A stretch of DNA of 64,000 bases from Epiperipatus broadwayi (taxonomy: Eukaryota; Onychophora; Udeonychophora; Euonychophora; Peripatidae): assembly GCA_028023455.1 (NCBI GenBank), contig JAQFVV010000031.1, forward strand, positions 1,614,001 to 1,678,000, read 5' to 3'. Made by a program: the position numbers and the translations under genes. Under the pieces are notes generated by a model. The model searched no databases, was not told where the DNA came from, and saw nothing but the letters and a program-made list of their open reading frames with translations. This document shows positions 24,540-38,437 of the stretch, piece after piece; position 1 is the stretch's first letter; the number at the start of each line of letters is the position of its first letter.

Positions 24540-25085
24540 ATCTGAATATATTCACATCTACTGCATACAGACGTGGATTTAATTCATGTCTATAGACATA
24601 TATTTAACTCTTGTATGTGGACGCCAATTTAAATCACTCATGTAGATTGAAGCATATTTAATTCATATATAGAGAGAAACATATTCAATTCCTGTATAAT
24701 GGATGCAGATTTAAGTCATGTATATAGACACATTTAACTCAGGTATATAGATGCATATTTTAAGTCATTCGTGTACATAAAGACATATTATATAAATGCA
24801 GATTTAAGTCATTCACATATATAGACACATACTTAATTCGTGTAAGTGGATGCAGATTTGTCACTCATGTATATAGAAGCATATTATATAGATGCAGATT
24901 TAAATCATTCACATATATAGACACATTTAATTCATGTATATGGGTGCATATTTAAGTCACTCATGTATATAAAATCATATTATATAGATGCAGATTTACA
25001 TCATTCACAGATTTAAGTCATTCACATATATAGACATATATTTAACTCCTATATATAGACATATATTTCATTCATGTATATAAAA
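24540..25085. repeat. Degenerate minisatellite, about 30-bp units
   Basis: A diverged array built from alternating blocks such as GATGCAGATTTAAGTCATTC, ACATATATAGACACAT, TTTAATTCATGTATATAG and AGCATATTATATA. Repeats of the composite near 24800, 24890 and 24990 suggest a higher-order period of roughly 95-100 bp. Copies differ by substitutions and indels, and there is no open frame across the array. Confidence 0.85.
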
Positions 25086-26827
25086 TAGTCACTCTTTCCT
25101 GGTTAAGCATAATGCATTTCCACAAATTGGGTTTTAAATTCTTACATTATAACTTCTACATTTCATTTAATAAGTTGAACTTTAATACTTCAACATACAT
25201 TCCTTATATAAACTCTTTATTATAAAGCTTAACTTCATATCAATGTTACAAGTTTTATCACTTTAAAAAGAGAAAAAAAAATTAATGAATTCATTATCAC
25301 ATTTCAACGCTATCATTTACATCATCAAATGTATTTCATTCAACATATTTCAATTTACACTCTTTTCCTCTTTTAATTTCAATAACAATAATGGCAATTA
25401 TATATTCTATGGCTGTTTGGATTGGATATCTATAAAAATTCCAAGCTGGTTCTAGAAACTTTCAACAATCTTAAAAAATAAAATTCAGCTAAATTTAGAT
25501 TCGAGGTCATGGTCATATTAAAAAATACACTAGGTACTATATGGAGCCCTCTATTATTATCTGCATAAATGGTTGGCTCTCTGCATGAAGATAGTAAGAT
25601 AACTAGAAAACTAGTTAAAGATGATTTAATCCACCCTATCAAAATAAATTTAGTAAGTAAAGTTATGGACTTAGAAGCTAAAACTTCTTGGATTAAAGAA
25701 TCTCAACCATCATTCTTAATAACCTTCTGAGAAACAAATCATTTGGAATTTTTTTTACATAGTTAAGATGCTATTTTGACTCATACTAAATATATGTAGA
25801 TAATCTAATAAGATAATATAGATTTTCATACTTTTTAGATGTGATGTCTGATATTTTATTCTTAATAGTCCATAAGAATTTGTGTTTTTTGGCACTTTAT
25901 GTTTGACTTCAGCAGTTGAAGTTTGATATTGCCTTTTATGTAATCTTCAAAATATTATTAAACATCTAGTGTACAATATATATCATAACATATTTAGTCC
26001 AGTTAACAATATGCAACATTAAAAAATTGTTTTTTATAGTTGCTATATCACCCATATTTGAACAACTGTTATTCTGAATTCACTCATTGAAAATGATCAA
26101 ATACTATAGAATATGTGATTGTAAAATAAACTTATCTTTTAAGGACTTAGCTTTTAAATTATGTTCTTTTTTTAAGAAAAACCATGTAGTTTTATGAAGT
26201 TCCCATCTGATCAGAAATGTTTTTAACTTATTTATTTATCATAGCATCTGTTGCTTGAAGATCAATTAATGTTTGGGCACTAAATTGATACATCCAATTC
26301 TATCTTTTAGTTTTTGCAGAGGATAATTAATCCAGGAATTTCAGTACGATAATTTTTTTTTACACATTACAGTTAAGCATAATAATAACACAAACCCAAA
26401 ACTATAATAGCATCTAATTATAGTAACTTTCCAAATAGCACACCATTAAAAATTAAAGCAGTCATAATTTCAATTTTCTCATCATTTAGATCAAGGCTTA
26501 AAAACCTTTATACTGAGAATAACCCTGGTAAGTTTACTAAAAGGATCTTACCATACTTTTGCAGAATGGGGACATCACATGTTTATTTTAATTCAATTTA
26601 CTGACTTTTGATTTGTTTACATAAGAAAGAGGTACTTACTCATTAGAGCTGCCTTGATATTTTGTTTTCACTTCAAACAAATTGATTTATAAGTATGTAT
26701 GAATTTTGATGTACACATTTAAAGTTAATGCTATATATATAAAAAATATTAACTCTTAACAACATTATATATATAAAATATAGTACTGCATTTTAAAGTT
26801 ATTTTGGGGGTTATCTATGCATCCCTC
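25086..26827. other. AT-rich DNA, nothing recognised
   Basis: No gene, RNA or repeat structure is supported here. Confidence 0.45.
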
Positions 26828-27003
26828 TCAATTCCACCATATTCTACTTCTGTGTATATTTATAAAATAAAAATAAACAATACTTCAGTGTTTTCCCACC
26901 ATATCATACAATAAGTTTAAATGTATGATATGGTAGGGAAATGCTGAAGTTTGTTTGTTTTTATTTTATAAATATATGCAGAAGTAGAATATGGTGAAAT
27001 TGA
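26828..27003. mobile_element. Fold-back MITE-like element, about 80-bp arms
   Basis: Left arm 26828-26909 and right arm 26922-27003 are reverse complements with few mismatches. Shared blocks include CACCATATTCTACTTCTG, TATTTATAAAATAAAAA, ACTTCAG and ACCATATCATAC. The loop is only about 12-18 bp, so the RNA or single-stranded DNA would form a very long hairpin. No coding capacity; target duplication unclear. Confidence 0.85.
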
Positions 27004-30000
27004 TTAGTATATTTGTTTCTTAATTATTTTAAATGTAGCTGGATGTAAGTAAATCCTCTCTACATTTGGTTATGTAAATTAACTTATTCATTTAAGAAAC
27101 AATATCTACCTGATATGTTTATTAAGTTAAGAAATGTTAATATAGGAGTGGTACAAAATAATTTTAATAAGTAGATGAATATTATATTATTATTAAATTT
27201 AACATAGGAAATTTTGATATGCAATATAATTTACTTATTTTATTACGAATCATTGGAATATCATTGATATTTTGGGGTAGTAGTGTTTTGTGATATTCCT
27301 ATGCCATTGAGGGTATGCTTTTGGTGTATACTCAATATTAAAAAGAGGTACCTTACTGGATTATTGGATAGCAAGCCCCATGATTATTGTTATTTTTATT
27401 ATTAAACAATTTGTTGATATTGATATAATATATTAAGACATGAAATGAGTAAGATTGATATTATTAGAATTTTATATAAAAAAAAAAATCTGATAAGACT
27501 GAGCTAGAAGTTTGTTTATATCTAACATTAATAATAGTTGGTAAATTGGTTGTCCAGTTAGGTTACAATATATATAAAGTGACTCATAATTTCTTGGACT
27601 TTACTATTATTTGTTAAAAACAATATTTGAATTGGTTTTCAAAATATTTTAGCAAGCATAGCTTCATTGAATATGGAACTGGTGTAGTTGTACCGCATAA
27701 ACATATCTTGGATTAGCTGTTCTTAAAGATTGGTTTATTTAAATTTACAGTATAGTTTCAAGAATATAGCAAAAAATAGTAACTTCTGTCATTTGAGATC
27801 ATTTTTTGATAATGTTATCATAATGCGTGAATATCTTAATTTTCTTTTAGAGGAAAAAAATTTAAACAATTTATTTCCATTAATTATATTTACAAGTCAT
27901 AATAATGATAGTACATAAATAAATTCAAAATTTTTGACAACTCATTATTTTATGAATGTAGGCAAAAAATTAAGGTACTTCTGTATTAGTCCTGTGACAT
28001 GGAGCATGTATGAGACATGCTGCACCTTTTCAGATTGTATCAATCTGCTGATAACTTTCTATTTTTTAAAGATAAACTTCATTATAAATAAGGTTCTCTA
28101 TATAATGATTAATAGACATGTTCTCCCGATGAACTGACATTTGACTCTAGATGGGGTAAAATCTTAATATTTTTGATCATAAACAAGTTTAAAATATTTT
28201 TTTTTTAATTGATAAATGATAATGATTCCATTTTGGTCAGAAAATTATTAATGCACTGATTATAAAACATAAAACAAATGATTCTAATATAATATAACTT
28301 TCATTCTTAATAGGGGGAGGGGGCCATTTTTCTATATGGGCCTACTTTATTAATTTTTTAATTATCTTCTGAACAGAACTGTTTGAAATTGCTTTAATTT
28401 AGTAGTAAAGGTTTCTTGTTTATTGATATTTTGCAGCTTATGTGATTCTTTATATCAGAATTGCAGGCTAAGCTGTGATAACAGATAAGTAAATTATTTC
28501 AGTTATTGAAGTTATTTAGAAATTGTATATTTGATTATCTTAGGTCGCAATTTACATAAATTTTAAACCGCCAGTTAAAATTAAAACAGAAGCCAGTAGG
28601 TTTTTATGAATATATACCATTTTTTTTTCTTCAAATATTTATTAAACAAGTACATTAAACAAGTACCATTTTTAGTGAGAATTTTCTTAGTTTTGTGTCA
28701 GGCTTAATTATAATTACTAGAAATGGGTTTGAAAATATTTTAGTCTTTTGACTCAATTGCAGTATATGGGACTTACAAAGCTAATATTCAGATCAACTTT
28801 TAAAAGAGGTCTTCATAAAGTAAAATCATGGGCATAGTATTAACTTGTGATATCTTTTATTCTCCATGCACACACACACACACACACACAAAGCATATAA
28901 CTTGAATAAGTATCTTTATTTAATTGTCATTGATAATAATTAAAAATTACTTAACTAATTTTAGTAGTTTTTAAAGAAATATATTTAATTTTATTTTGTA
29001 GAACTAATTGGGGGCGGGGTCGTTTTTAAATATATAACGTTTATATACGGTATGTATATCGAGTATATTAGCTAATTTCCCAAAAAATTATATACAATAT
29101 CCATTATATTAAATTCTCTCTTCTTTCAGTATTATGTTGAATAACCGGGCAATAGAATAACTGCGATTATACTCTTAATTATTATCAGAGAATGTATATT
29201 TACAGGATTCTTTTATTTAAGTCTTTAAAAAAATAGAAATATTTGTATTATACGTGCTTATTACATTTAATATTTTTTAAAAAGATAATTAATTAATTGT
29301 GTCTTTTTGATTTTTTTTTTTCACAAAAAATATTTTTTGGGGGAGTGATTTACTTCTTTAATTCATGGGTTTACTTTCTTAAAAATTTAAACGAAAAGTC
29401 CAGCCCGTCTTATCTTTAACTTTTGTACCAGTAAAACGCTGTGACTTCAGTAAACATTGACGCTTTGATCCATAAATACCACATTTGTGTGGTCCTGAAA
29501 GACGTTCTCAGCAGTTTAAAAACAATTAGAAGATACACAAGACGAACAACAAATGGAATTATTCTCGCGAAAAGATATTAGTCTTGTAAAAAGATATCTG
29601 TTTAAAGTTAACAATATATAGAGAATCTTCAGCAATATAAAATTACGCACTAGCATTAAATATTTGTTTTAGACACATATCTAGATGAAGGTATGTTTAC
29701 ATTTTAGATTTTGGGGCAGATAAAAGCTTGTATTCCTGTCAAATGCAGAACAGAATAAAATATGAGATATCGGCTGGTTATTTTCATACATGAAAATATT
29801 ATGTACAGCATTTGGAATCAAATATTTTCATCCACTTATTTATTACTAAAAGCATGGTAATGTGGTTAGCATTATTCATCTTCCAAATTTAAAATTTAGG
29901 GACTGATTTTATGCTAGGTTAATTTTAATCATTTTTTTAGATCACAATATGGATTACAACCCCCCCCCTCTTCATCTCTCCATAACTAATCAAGCGAAAT

Positions 30001-30152
30001 ATTTATATTGAACAACCGAAAGATATTTAAAAAATGATATATAATAAAAGGATATTTAGGTAATTATTTGTTAAAATATAAAAGTGTCGGATTAATCGGG
30101 ATTGCTCAGATTAGTTTGATATAATATTTATAAAAATGAAAAATACTACTAC
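27004..30152. other. AT-rich DNA with a (CA)n microsatellite
   Basis: No gene is supported. A (CA)11 tract lies at 28869-28890. Frames such as 27730-27918 and 27934-28137 (+) show no domain. Confidence 0.45.
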
Positions 30153-30291
30153 AACAATATGCGAGCGGTCTTGCGTTGTTAGCCGAGAGGTATCGCAGCC
30201 GCCATGCAAGCAAGTAGTTGGTTGCAGACGGTTGTGGGTTCGCGTCCCGGCCGATGCTATGACATATGGAAAAAAAAAACAATATGCGAGC
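30153..30291 (+). mobile_element. Young tRNA-derived SINE with perfect target duplication
   Basis: The body 30167-30279 lies between exact copies of CAATATGCGAGC (30155-30166 and 30280-30291). It begins GGTCTTGCGTTG and carries an A-box region TTAGCCGAGAGGTATCGC, close to the GCCGAG-GGT D-arm of Leu/Ser tRNAs. A B box GGTTCGCGTCCC follows, and after a short 3' part ending CATATGG comes an A run. The tail and duplication show LINE-mediated insertion; the perfect duplication and the relatively CG-rich body show that it is recent. At about 103 bp plus tail it is short for a SINE. Open frames on both strands here are shadows. Confidence 0.88.
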
Positions 30292-32975
30292 TTTATTACA
30301 TGTAGCAAAAGGAAGGAGTATCATATTCTTATAATCATTGATCTATGGTTTATCTTTACCTTAATTTATACTTCTCATATATATATACCTAATATTTTTT
30401 TTATTTATAAGAACTCCTGGGGTCTTTTTTTTCCTATTTAATTTTTTTTTTTTTAGATTTTTAAATGTTCACTTTTTTTACACCACCCATCCCATAATTA
30501 TTTACCTTTACACACCACAAACAAGATAAATAGATTAAAATATATAATTTTAAATATTATATTTACCAAATTTTCCAACTGCTGGCTATCACGATCTAAA
30601 TAAGATATTAAAAATTAATATTTTATTTCAATCACATCCACCTACAAAATTTCATTTTTTTTTTAAACATTAAATTTAAAATAAATATTATATAATGCAG
30701 TAGATTTATGTCAAGTTTTATGCCTAAGGCAGAATCAGGTAACTAACTAATATAATAACTATGGGTACGTTAATAATTAGTTGCTTTGTGGTGCTTCTTA
30801 TCCAGTGACTCACTTTATTTTATTATATTAGATCTAAATTCATAAACAATAATAATTTTTCTTGCCTCGTTGAAGATAAATATTACCCAAATATTTAGCT
30901 TTCATTTAAAAAAAAATACATATTAAAGGCAACAATACAATAAAAAAACAAAAACACAGTGTCTGTGTTCTTCACAAACTTCCTGCTGCATTTTAGAACA
31001 TAAAGGAGTTATATTTTTACATTTACAATTGATATATATATATATATATATTAAAATTAAATAATTTAATTAATATAATACAAATCTTTTAGAAGAATTA
31101 CGTGTATTTGCTAATGGATTAGCTTAGGTTAATTATCATTGCAATCTTTGCATAATCTCTCAATAGAATATATATATATAATATGCTTATAAACACTTCA
31201 AATATAATGAATATTGCTACGGCGTATTTCTAGATAGACAATTTTTATTATAATAAATAGAAACTCAGCTAACATTGAGTTATATCTATCTCCTAATGCA
31301 TCACAACATCACAGAGAATAACTACAAATAAACAAAAAAAATTACATCTTTTCATTTACCCATCTAAGATTTTTAAATGGACTTCAATAAAGGTTTTTAA
31401 TTATAACAGGATTCAACTATCCCACTGCAAGAAAAAAACCTGTCTACGTTTTTAAAGAAACAACGAAGGAAAAATATTCCATCATATATTTGTTTTCATG
31501 TATCTGAATATATTCATTCATTAACAAACCCCACAGTGGTTCCTTTTCTTATTTATTACCATTGATTTTTTGCAATTTAATTTAATATTGGTCCATTAAA
31601 AGTAACTACCTATCTTGTTGGATTTATTCAAATATTTTTTAATAGTTTTTTTTTCTTTTTTGATTTTGCATTAGCTATATTTCTATTGTATTTTTAACAT
31701 TATTTCCTTTAATTTATTCCATATTAACAGAGTTCTTAGAATAATTAGCAGCTATCCATATTTTTGAATTTTGATGCAGTTCGATTACATGTTCTGATAT
31801 GGTTTTTTTAGCATATTCATAGAAATGCATTAATCTTTTATGTATGTATATATTATCAGTTGAACACCTCATTGTTCTACTTTAAATTATGTTGTGTAGA
31901 TGCTTCTAATAAAACAAGTCAGTTAATGTTTGTATTATAGAAGAGAAACTAGCTGAGATAGATTGCATATGCAGAATTATTGAAAAAATACTCAAGAATC
32001 AGTTAAAGTTATTAAAAACACATTATATAATCCATAAATAATTACAATGTCTGTATTCTATATAAATATCTGCTGTATTTTATTATTTACAGAAGTTATA
32101 TCTTTTAATATTGGTGTATATTACAATTAAAGAATACAGTATATAATAAAATATAGTCAATACAAATCACTTTTAAGATCAATACTGGTATTTGCTAATG
32201 GATTAGTTCATGTTATTTATCAATTTTTGTACTATTTTATATATGTCTAACAATATTTATTAGACATGAATGCCATAAGATTAGTTTATACATATTTCGG
32301 TTAAAGGTATACCCATTACCTCCCATGCCCATGCCTAATCTAAGTTATAGTAGAAAATCCATTTTTAATTTTAAGATAAGTGTAGTATATTTCCCAGGTA
32401 ATACAGACCTAATTATAACTAGCTAACTTTCCCTATATTGTCACCTTTAATAGTTTAAATATTTTTTTATTAGGCGCCAGAATTCTATTTTAGATATCCC
32501 TATTAAGTTGACAATGAAAGTAAGTCCCCCCTCCCTTTCTCACATCATACCAAAACCCTTTCTATAATGTGAATGAATGATACTGACACACATAACAATC
32601 CATCCCACTTGATGGCATTGTTGCTAGCCAAAAGTAGTTGAAAATACCATTTAAATCAGGCACAACTTCTCAATTGCTATCAGCATTATGGCGGCTTGCA
32701 GTGTGTTGTGATCAATTGCTCTCACAATGCACACTTAGCCTACCATATCAGTTAACTCTGATATGTGTTGTTAACCCTATATATGAATGCTGACACTTAA
32801 CATATCACTAACTTATTATGATAGGATGTGAATAATTTTAATGATGGAAAGTGAACCAATATGCGATCAGAAATAATTAATTTAAAACCTAAATGAATTA
32901 CTACTATAAGGTCCTCCAAATTGTCACACTGTACCCAATGTCAACACCCTCCTGTAAACATGTTAAAATTAGGAA
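30292..32975. other. AT-rich DNA with (TA)n tracts
   Basis: (AT)10 at 31032-31051 and a shorter (TA)n near 31170-31181. No gene or transposon terminus is recognised. The segment 32580-32800 is less AT-rich (for example GGCGGCTTGCAGTGTG) and may belong to the retroelement remnant that follows. Confidence 0.4.
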
Positions 32976-33269
32976 ATGTGGCAATATGACATGCCTGAAT
33001 CTAAAGTCTTGGACCTTGTGAGAGCTTGCATTGGTCAAAATATGGCTATTTGTGAAAAAAAAAAAAAGTATTCATGCAAGCTGTCTCTATTGCCTAATAC
33101 AGAAGCATCTACTGTGGCCTTCCTGCAAAAGAAACAAATTCTACCAACAGAGAAGACAAGTGTGGGTGGTGGGAAGATGGTTGTAAGGAAATGTAGGACC
33201 TATGCGATGGAATGCAGAATGAGTTATTGCCATGTTCGACGGCTACCCAAAAATCAAACTCTGAAATAA
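32976..33269 (+). pseudogene. Possible retroelement gag / zinc-knuckle remnant
   Basis: The frame holds ESKVLDLVRACIGQNMAICE, then a Lys-rich stretch, then a Cys-rich C-terminal part with KCRTYAMECR and YCHVRRLPKNQ. The order recalls Ty3/gypsy Gag proteins, in which a T-LDKALDICRA-like helix precedes two CCHC knuckles. Here Cys spacing is broken: only fragments of the second knuckle can be aligned, and an A run at 33056-33067 may hide a frameshift. No pol sequence follows. It could be an unrelated open frame; the retroelement reading is inference. Confidence 0.35.
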
Positions 33270-35277
33270 TAAATGTTATTCCTAAAATATGATACAAACT
33301 AACATTTTGCAGATATATTAAATTATGGTTCCCAAACAAGGGATATTTATAATTGTACAAAAATAAATAGGTTATTGAGGAGTTGTTTATCAACCAAAAA
33401 TAAAACTATGTTTGAAGTAATCAAATCAACATTAGTGGAAAAAAAATTAACAAAAGAAAAAAATATTGGTTATTTAAAAATAAAGGAACATTTATTACAA
33501 AACCAAAAAAAAGTAATTAGTTTCAAAAATAATATAATGTAATTTTAAAGAGTGGTCTGTGTAATGTTTATTTGTTAAAATATTAAAAACAATATAATGG
33601 CCCGGTATGTTATATTGATGTTTTGTTGGAGGAACAATGCCATCAAGCAGGATGGATTGTCATATGTATCAGTACCGAATAAACTAATAACTCGAATATT
33701 AACATACCCCTATAATATTCACACAAAATAATGCAAAAATATTATATAGCTACATCATGACCTTACAAATAATAAATCTAAAATTATAATATTGTGTTGG
33801 CATCAACAGTTGAATTTATCCAGAAGATTACTGAAAAAATAATTATGTTGTAAATCTTTTTTTCTTTTATTGCCTTTTTTTAAATGATCATATTGAATAA
33901 AAGCGAAATAACGAAAATATATGTAATCATAGCAAAATTATTTTTTGGATTCATTAACCATATAAATAGTTCTTTATGGTCCATTAAAATATATTTTCCT
34001 TTCTTCCGGTTTGTGCAAGGCATGTGTCCTCTATAAAGTTATTTCAATAAGCATATAAGTTCAAAAATTTGATTTCTTACCAGTAAGACTATTTTGTGGA
34101 ATTATTCCTTGGTAATAAATGATAACCTCAGATTTTTTTTCATGATAGGTCTATTATGTTCCAGTTTTGATGCGAGGCATTATTTTTGATGGGTGGTGAC
34201 TTTATTCTTCTAAATCATCATAAGTAGGTTCGAGGGAACGGAATGATTGGCAATGTACAGGCATTCTAATCACCCATCTGAATGTCAGTGGCTATCATGA
34301 AGTAGTTGAACATCTTGTCAAAAATCCGAACAAAAGACACTTCTTTATCTATGTCCATTTCTTTTATATCTCTCCAAAAACTCATTACGCATGTGTACAT
34401 TGAATATCACCCACATTCCTTCTTCAAACCTTTTATCTTTTTCTATTCTTTTGTTCTTAAAGTTCTCTTTTTTTATCTTTGTAGTTACCATGGCCATATT
34501 TAATTACCAATCTTTCCTTTGTGTAATTTCTATCAATATTACAATCAGTATTTGCTTTTATTATTTAACTTGCCCTTTTTTAAATGAATGAAAAGAAGAA
34601 AAAAACACACAATGTATGTTGCCTCAAGGAAAAGAAATTTTTTAATTTTAATCTGATAAAATATTTATTCTATACATTAATTTGTATCTATATCAAACAT
34701 ACCTTTATTTTATTTTCCTTTTTATATATATTCGTTTCAGCAAAATCTTCAAATTCAACTGCCAACACACTTTGCATAGTTGCAATATATATATCACATA
34801 TACCTACTGCATATTGCTATATAGACAAATATATTGCAATAAACAGAAACTCAACTAACATTGAACTATACCTGCCAATGTCCCCTAGCGCCATCGAGAA
34901 TAAACTACAAATAAATGGAAAAAATTATCTCTTTCTATTTATCTTATATTTTTAAATAGGCTGCAATTATTACTGTAATAATAGGAATTAATTTTTAAAT
35001 AAGTAAAAAATAATACATTGGCAAATATTCAGTTTTCATTAGTTTATTCACTTTTGTTATACAAAAATATAAGGACTATTTCTTTAATCAGTGCTTATTT
35101 CAGTGAGCAATCATTCATTAAATACACGTGTAAATGACCCTAAATCATTCTAAGCCCAGATAGATTTTAAATTTTATTACTTCATGTTTATATAATTCAC
35201 ACAAATGAATAAATAGCAATAGTATTTGACTAGCAGAGAAAAAAAAAGGGAGGGGGGGTCTACTTAATTTAATCAAA
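33270..35277. other. AT-rich DNA, nothing recognised
   Basis: No domain is recognised on either strand. Open frames at 34306-34955 (+) are Phe/Ile/Tyr-rich and follow base composition. The segment 34170-34330 is less AT-rich, but its peptides match no family I know. Confidence 0.4.
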
Positions 35278-36095
35278 AGACATATTAGAGCCAGTGAGGA
35301 TTGTCAATTCCTCTACAAGCTTTATGATAAATGCTTAGCCAGAGCCAGCACTTAAAATATCTCTGTCAGGAACCCCTCCCCAAACCCCTGACCATTGGTT
35401 TTGTGCTTTGGAACTCCTCAGAGAGGTGGCAGGGTAGGTTCAGACACTAGATCTAAAAATACCAACCCAAAGCCAAGCACTTATCCAAAAGTTATCTATT
35501 GAGTGGGGAGGGGTTTCTGACAGAGATATTTTAAGTGCTGGCTCTGGCTAAGCATTTATAATAAAGCTTGTAGAGGAATTGGCAATCCTCACTGTTTATA
35601 ACTTACAAGCTTAAGAGATAGGGTCATGTGATCTATGAATTGGATCTATGACTCATATTTTGACTATTTATAGTCTCTGCCAAAAAAGTCTTATGCAATT
35701 TTATATTGCTATGACTACTAATATATGGTATGGCTGAAGATCTATCAGCCCCATATAGCTATTTGAGTTGGATAGCTGGGTTTGAAGACATGTAGATGTC
35801 TGAAAATTTCAGATTTTCCACTCAATAGATAACTTTTAAATAAGTGCTTGGCTTTGGGTTGGTATTTTTAGATCTAGTGTCTGAACCTACCCTGACACCT
35901 CTCTGAGGAGTGCCAAAGCACGAAACCATGGTCAGGGGTTTGGGGAGGGGTTCCTGACAGAGATATTTTAAGTGCTGGCTCTGGCTAAGCAAAGTTTGTA
36001 GAGGAATTGGCAATCCTCACTGTTTATAACTTACAAGCTTAAGAGATAGGGTTATGTGATCTATGAATTGGATCTATGACTCATATTTTTACATA
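35278..36095. repeat. Nested inverted and direct duplication
   Basis: Block A (35291-35505) is repeated inverted at 35818-36023. Block B (35508-35665, from GAGGGGTTTCTGACAGAG to GATCTATGACTCATATTTT) is repeated directly at about 35945-36090, and its first part is itself the inverse of the start of A. The order is A, part of inverted A continuing into B, unique 35666-35817, inverted A continuing into a second B. ACATATTAGAGCC stands at both outer edges (35280 and 36086). Similarity is high throughout. Open frames here are repeat shadows. Confidence 0.85.
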
Positions 36096-37089
36096 TTAGA
36101 GCCATTTTATGTATTTTTTCAATGTCTGCATACAGCCACGATATTGAAATAGAAATAATAATAAAATAATTTCTAAATATATAATAAAATTAAATAAATT
36201 AATATTATAAAATTCATTACATCAAATAAAAATTTCCTGTTTACAACATATTCACAATCCTTCAATAGCACAGACTGTATATATAAAGTCTTTAAAGCAT
36301 ACAAATATAAGTAATACAATTGATTTACTTGTCGTATACTAATGATAATACTATCTTTTTCTTTTGATAACTGACATTCTCAAGATTATAGTCTAAAAAA
36401 TTTGTTAGATTTTATTGATTTCACTCATTGTTTATTCTTCTGTTGCTTTATAAATGCTTTGTTTTCATCTAAGGATTCATTTTTCGGATTGTATTTTAGT
36501 ATTTAATTCTAAATTTTTTCTTCTGTAATCACCAAAAAAAGACTATCAACTAGAATGTCTTTTTACTAATACTCTTGATCTGAGCAATCACACTATGATA
36601 TTATAATAGATTAATCATGAATATACATACTATAACAGCATATTGCCAGGTTCCATTCTTGTTCAAGGCCAATTATTGATTTGAACAAAATCATGATGTT
36701 AGTTACACATATTCTACACTTTCCTTAACTTTCACTTTAAATTTAATTAACAGTCTATAAGCTATTCTCAATCAATGAATGAGATGATATACTCCAGATA
36801 TCTCAAAGAACTTGAGATTTTTCTCTATGAGAAATGGTTTAACATTCCTCTACACATTTTCCACCTTCAAAAAATAAAAATAGTTTTTGTTAATATTTTA
36901 GCTGACATCTATACTTAAAAAAAAAAACGATAGTTAAATAGCATAAAAATTAATATAATTATTATAGACTTTTCTCAAAAACAAAGACCTTTAGAAGAAA
37001 AAACAGTTCTGAGAATATTGCGTTCAATTCTGATCATAAAAGTTAAGACAGCTGTGAGTTTAACAATCATAGCAATATGATACCTCTGC
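36096..37089. other. AT-rich DNA, nothing recognised
   Basis: No gene, RNA or repeat is supported. Confidence 0.45.
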
Positions 37090-38437
37090 CAACAGTAGAG
37101 AAAACTTCAATCATTATCAATTGTAGATTGAGTCTTTCCAAGTTTCATATTTTCTCTGATCCATAATCTTTCTTCTTTTCATCCATTGAATCTCATATAT
37201 GGTTTCTAAATCTTACAATTTCTTTGGATTTAGTTTAAGACTTCAACTGCATTCCATCTATTATCACCTTTTCTATCATTATGCCTAACCCAGTTTTATT
37301 TATTCTTTTAATTCTTTCAGTTATTTATATATTTCACTTTCAATCCCATTTCGTTATTCTAACTATATATCTCTTCATACTTGATTGTGTTAAACCATTT
37401 ATAATTCTTCCATTAAGTGTCCAAATCTTAAAATATCTATGTATTTGAAAAAGATTATTTTTTACTGGATTCAATCAATTTCAATTCTATAATTGATTTC
37501 ATCCATTAAGTTTTTTCATCTTCATTAATAATTTGTTCAAGATATTTATAGCTGTTAATTTTTTTTATAATTAATGATTGTCATTTTTTTTTCTTTTTCT
37601 ATGAAAATTCATTAAACATTATTTTTTTAGCATTTATTTTTAGTCCTATATTTTTGCTGTATCCGATAATGCTTATATCATTTCTCGAAGCTCTAACACA
37701 TTATTTGCAAAAATAACCATATCAACTGCAAAATCTAGTTATTTAAATAATCTCCATATATATTTGTTTACTTAGCTTTCCATTTTAATTCACAAACTAT
37801 TTATAGTGAAAGTGCTGGTTTGGAAATACCCTTATCATTGTTAATCTTCTAAAAATTATCATATAATCTAATTATTATACTTGCATTTTATTAGACATTC
37901 TTTAGAATTTAATAATATTCTGGGAGATGTTGATGGTTCAAAGCTATAATCATTGTAGAAATGTGTATACAATCAAATGTGTGTGTGTTTGTTTTTTATA
38001 TAATCTACAAATCTAAAGCATAATGGCAACTCATATTCATTTTTCTTTTCTATAACTTCGGTTAACCCTTTGATATGATCCAGTGTGCTAAGACTATTTT
38101 TAAATCCATCTTGTTCTTTAACTGAAGATCAAAGTTCACTGTAGATGAATTGTAATTATCTTGATAAAGATATTGTATAGAATAACTATTAAAAGATTAA
38201 TAGACAAGTAATTTTTAATACCATCTATTTGACTTTTCTTCAACATCAATATCATTATTGTATTCTTTCAATCATCTGATACATCTTTATCATTTAGATA
38301 TTTGGGATACGTTTTTCCAAAAGTTTTTCACTTTTTTTAAGTGCTTCTTTTAAGAGTCTAATAACAGTTCCATCATTTACTAGAGCTTTAAACCACTAAA
38401 CATCACATGATCACCATCATAACTTATTAAAACAGGC

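Noticed and set aside
30106-30441. Three overlapping frames on both strands at 30.1-30.4 kb
   Set aside because: They all arise from the CG-richer SINE insertion and are not proteins.
34306-34955. Overlapping plus-strand frames of 65-123 codons
   Set aside because: Composition-driven (Phe, Ile, Tyr, Lys, Asn), in several overlapping frames, with no conserved motif.
35822-36013. 63-codon frame on the minus strand
   Set aside because: Lies inside the inverted duplication; a shadow of repeat sequence.
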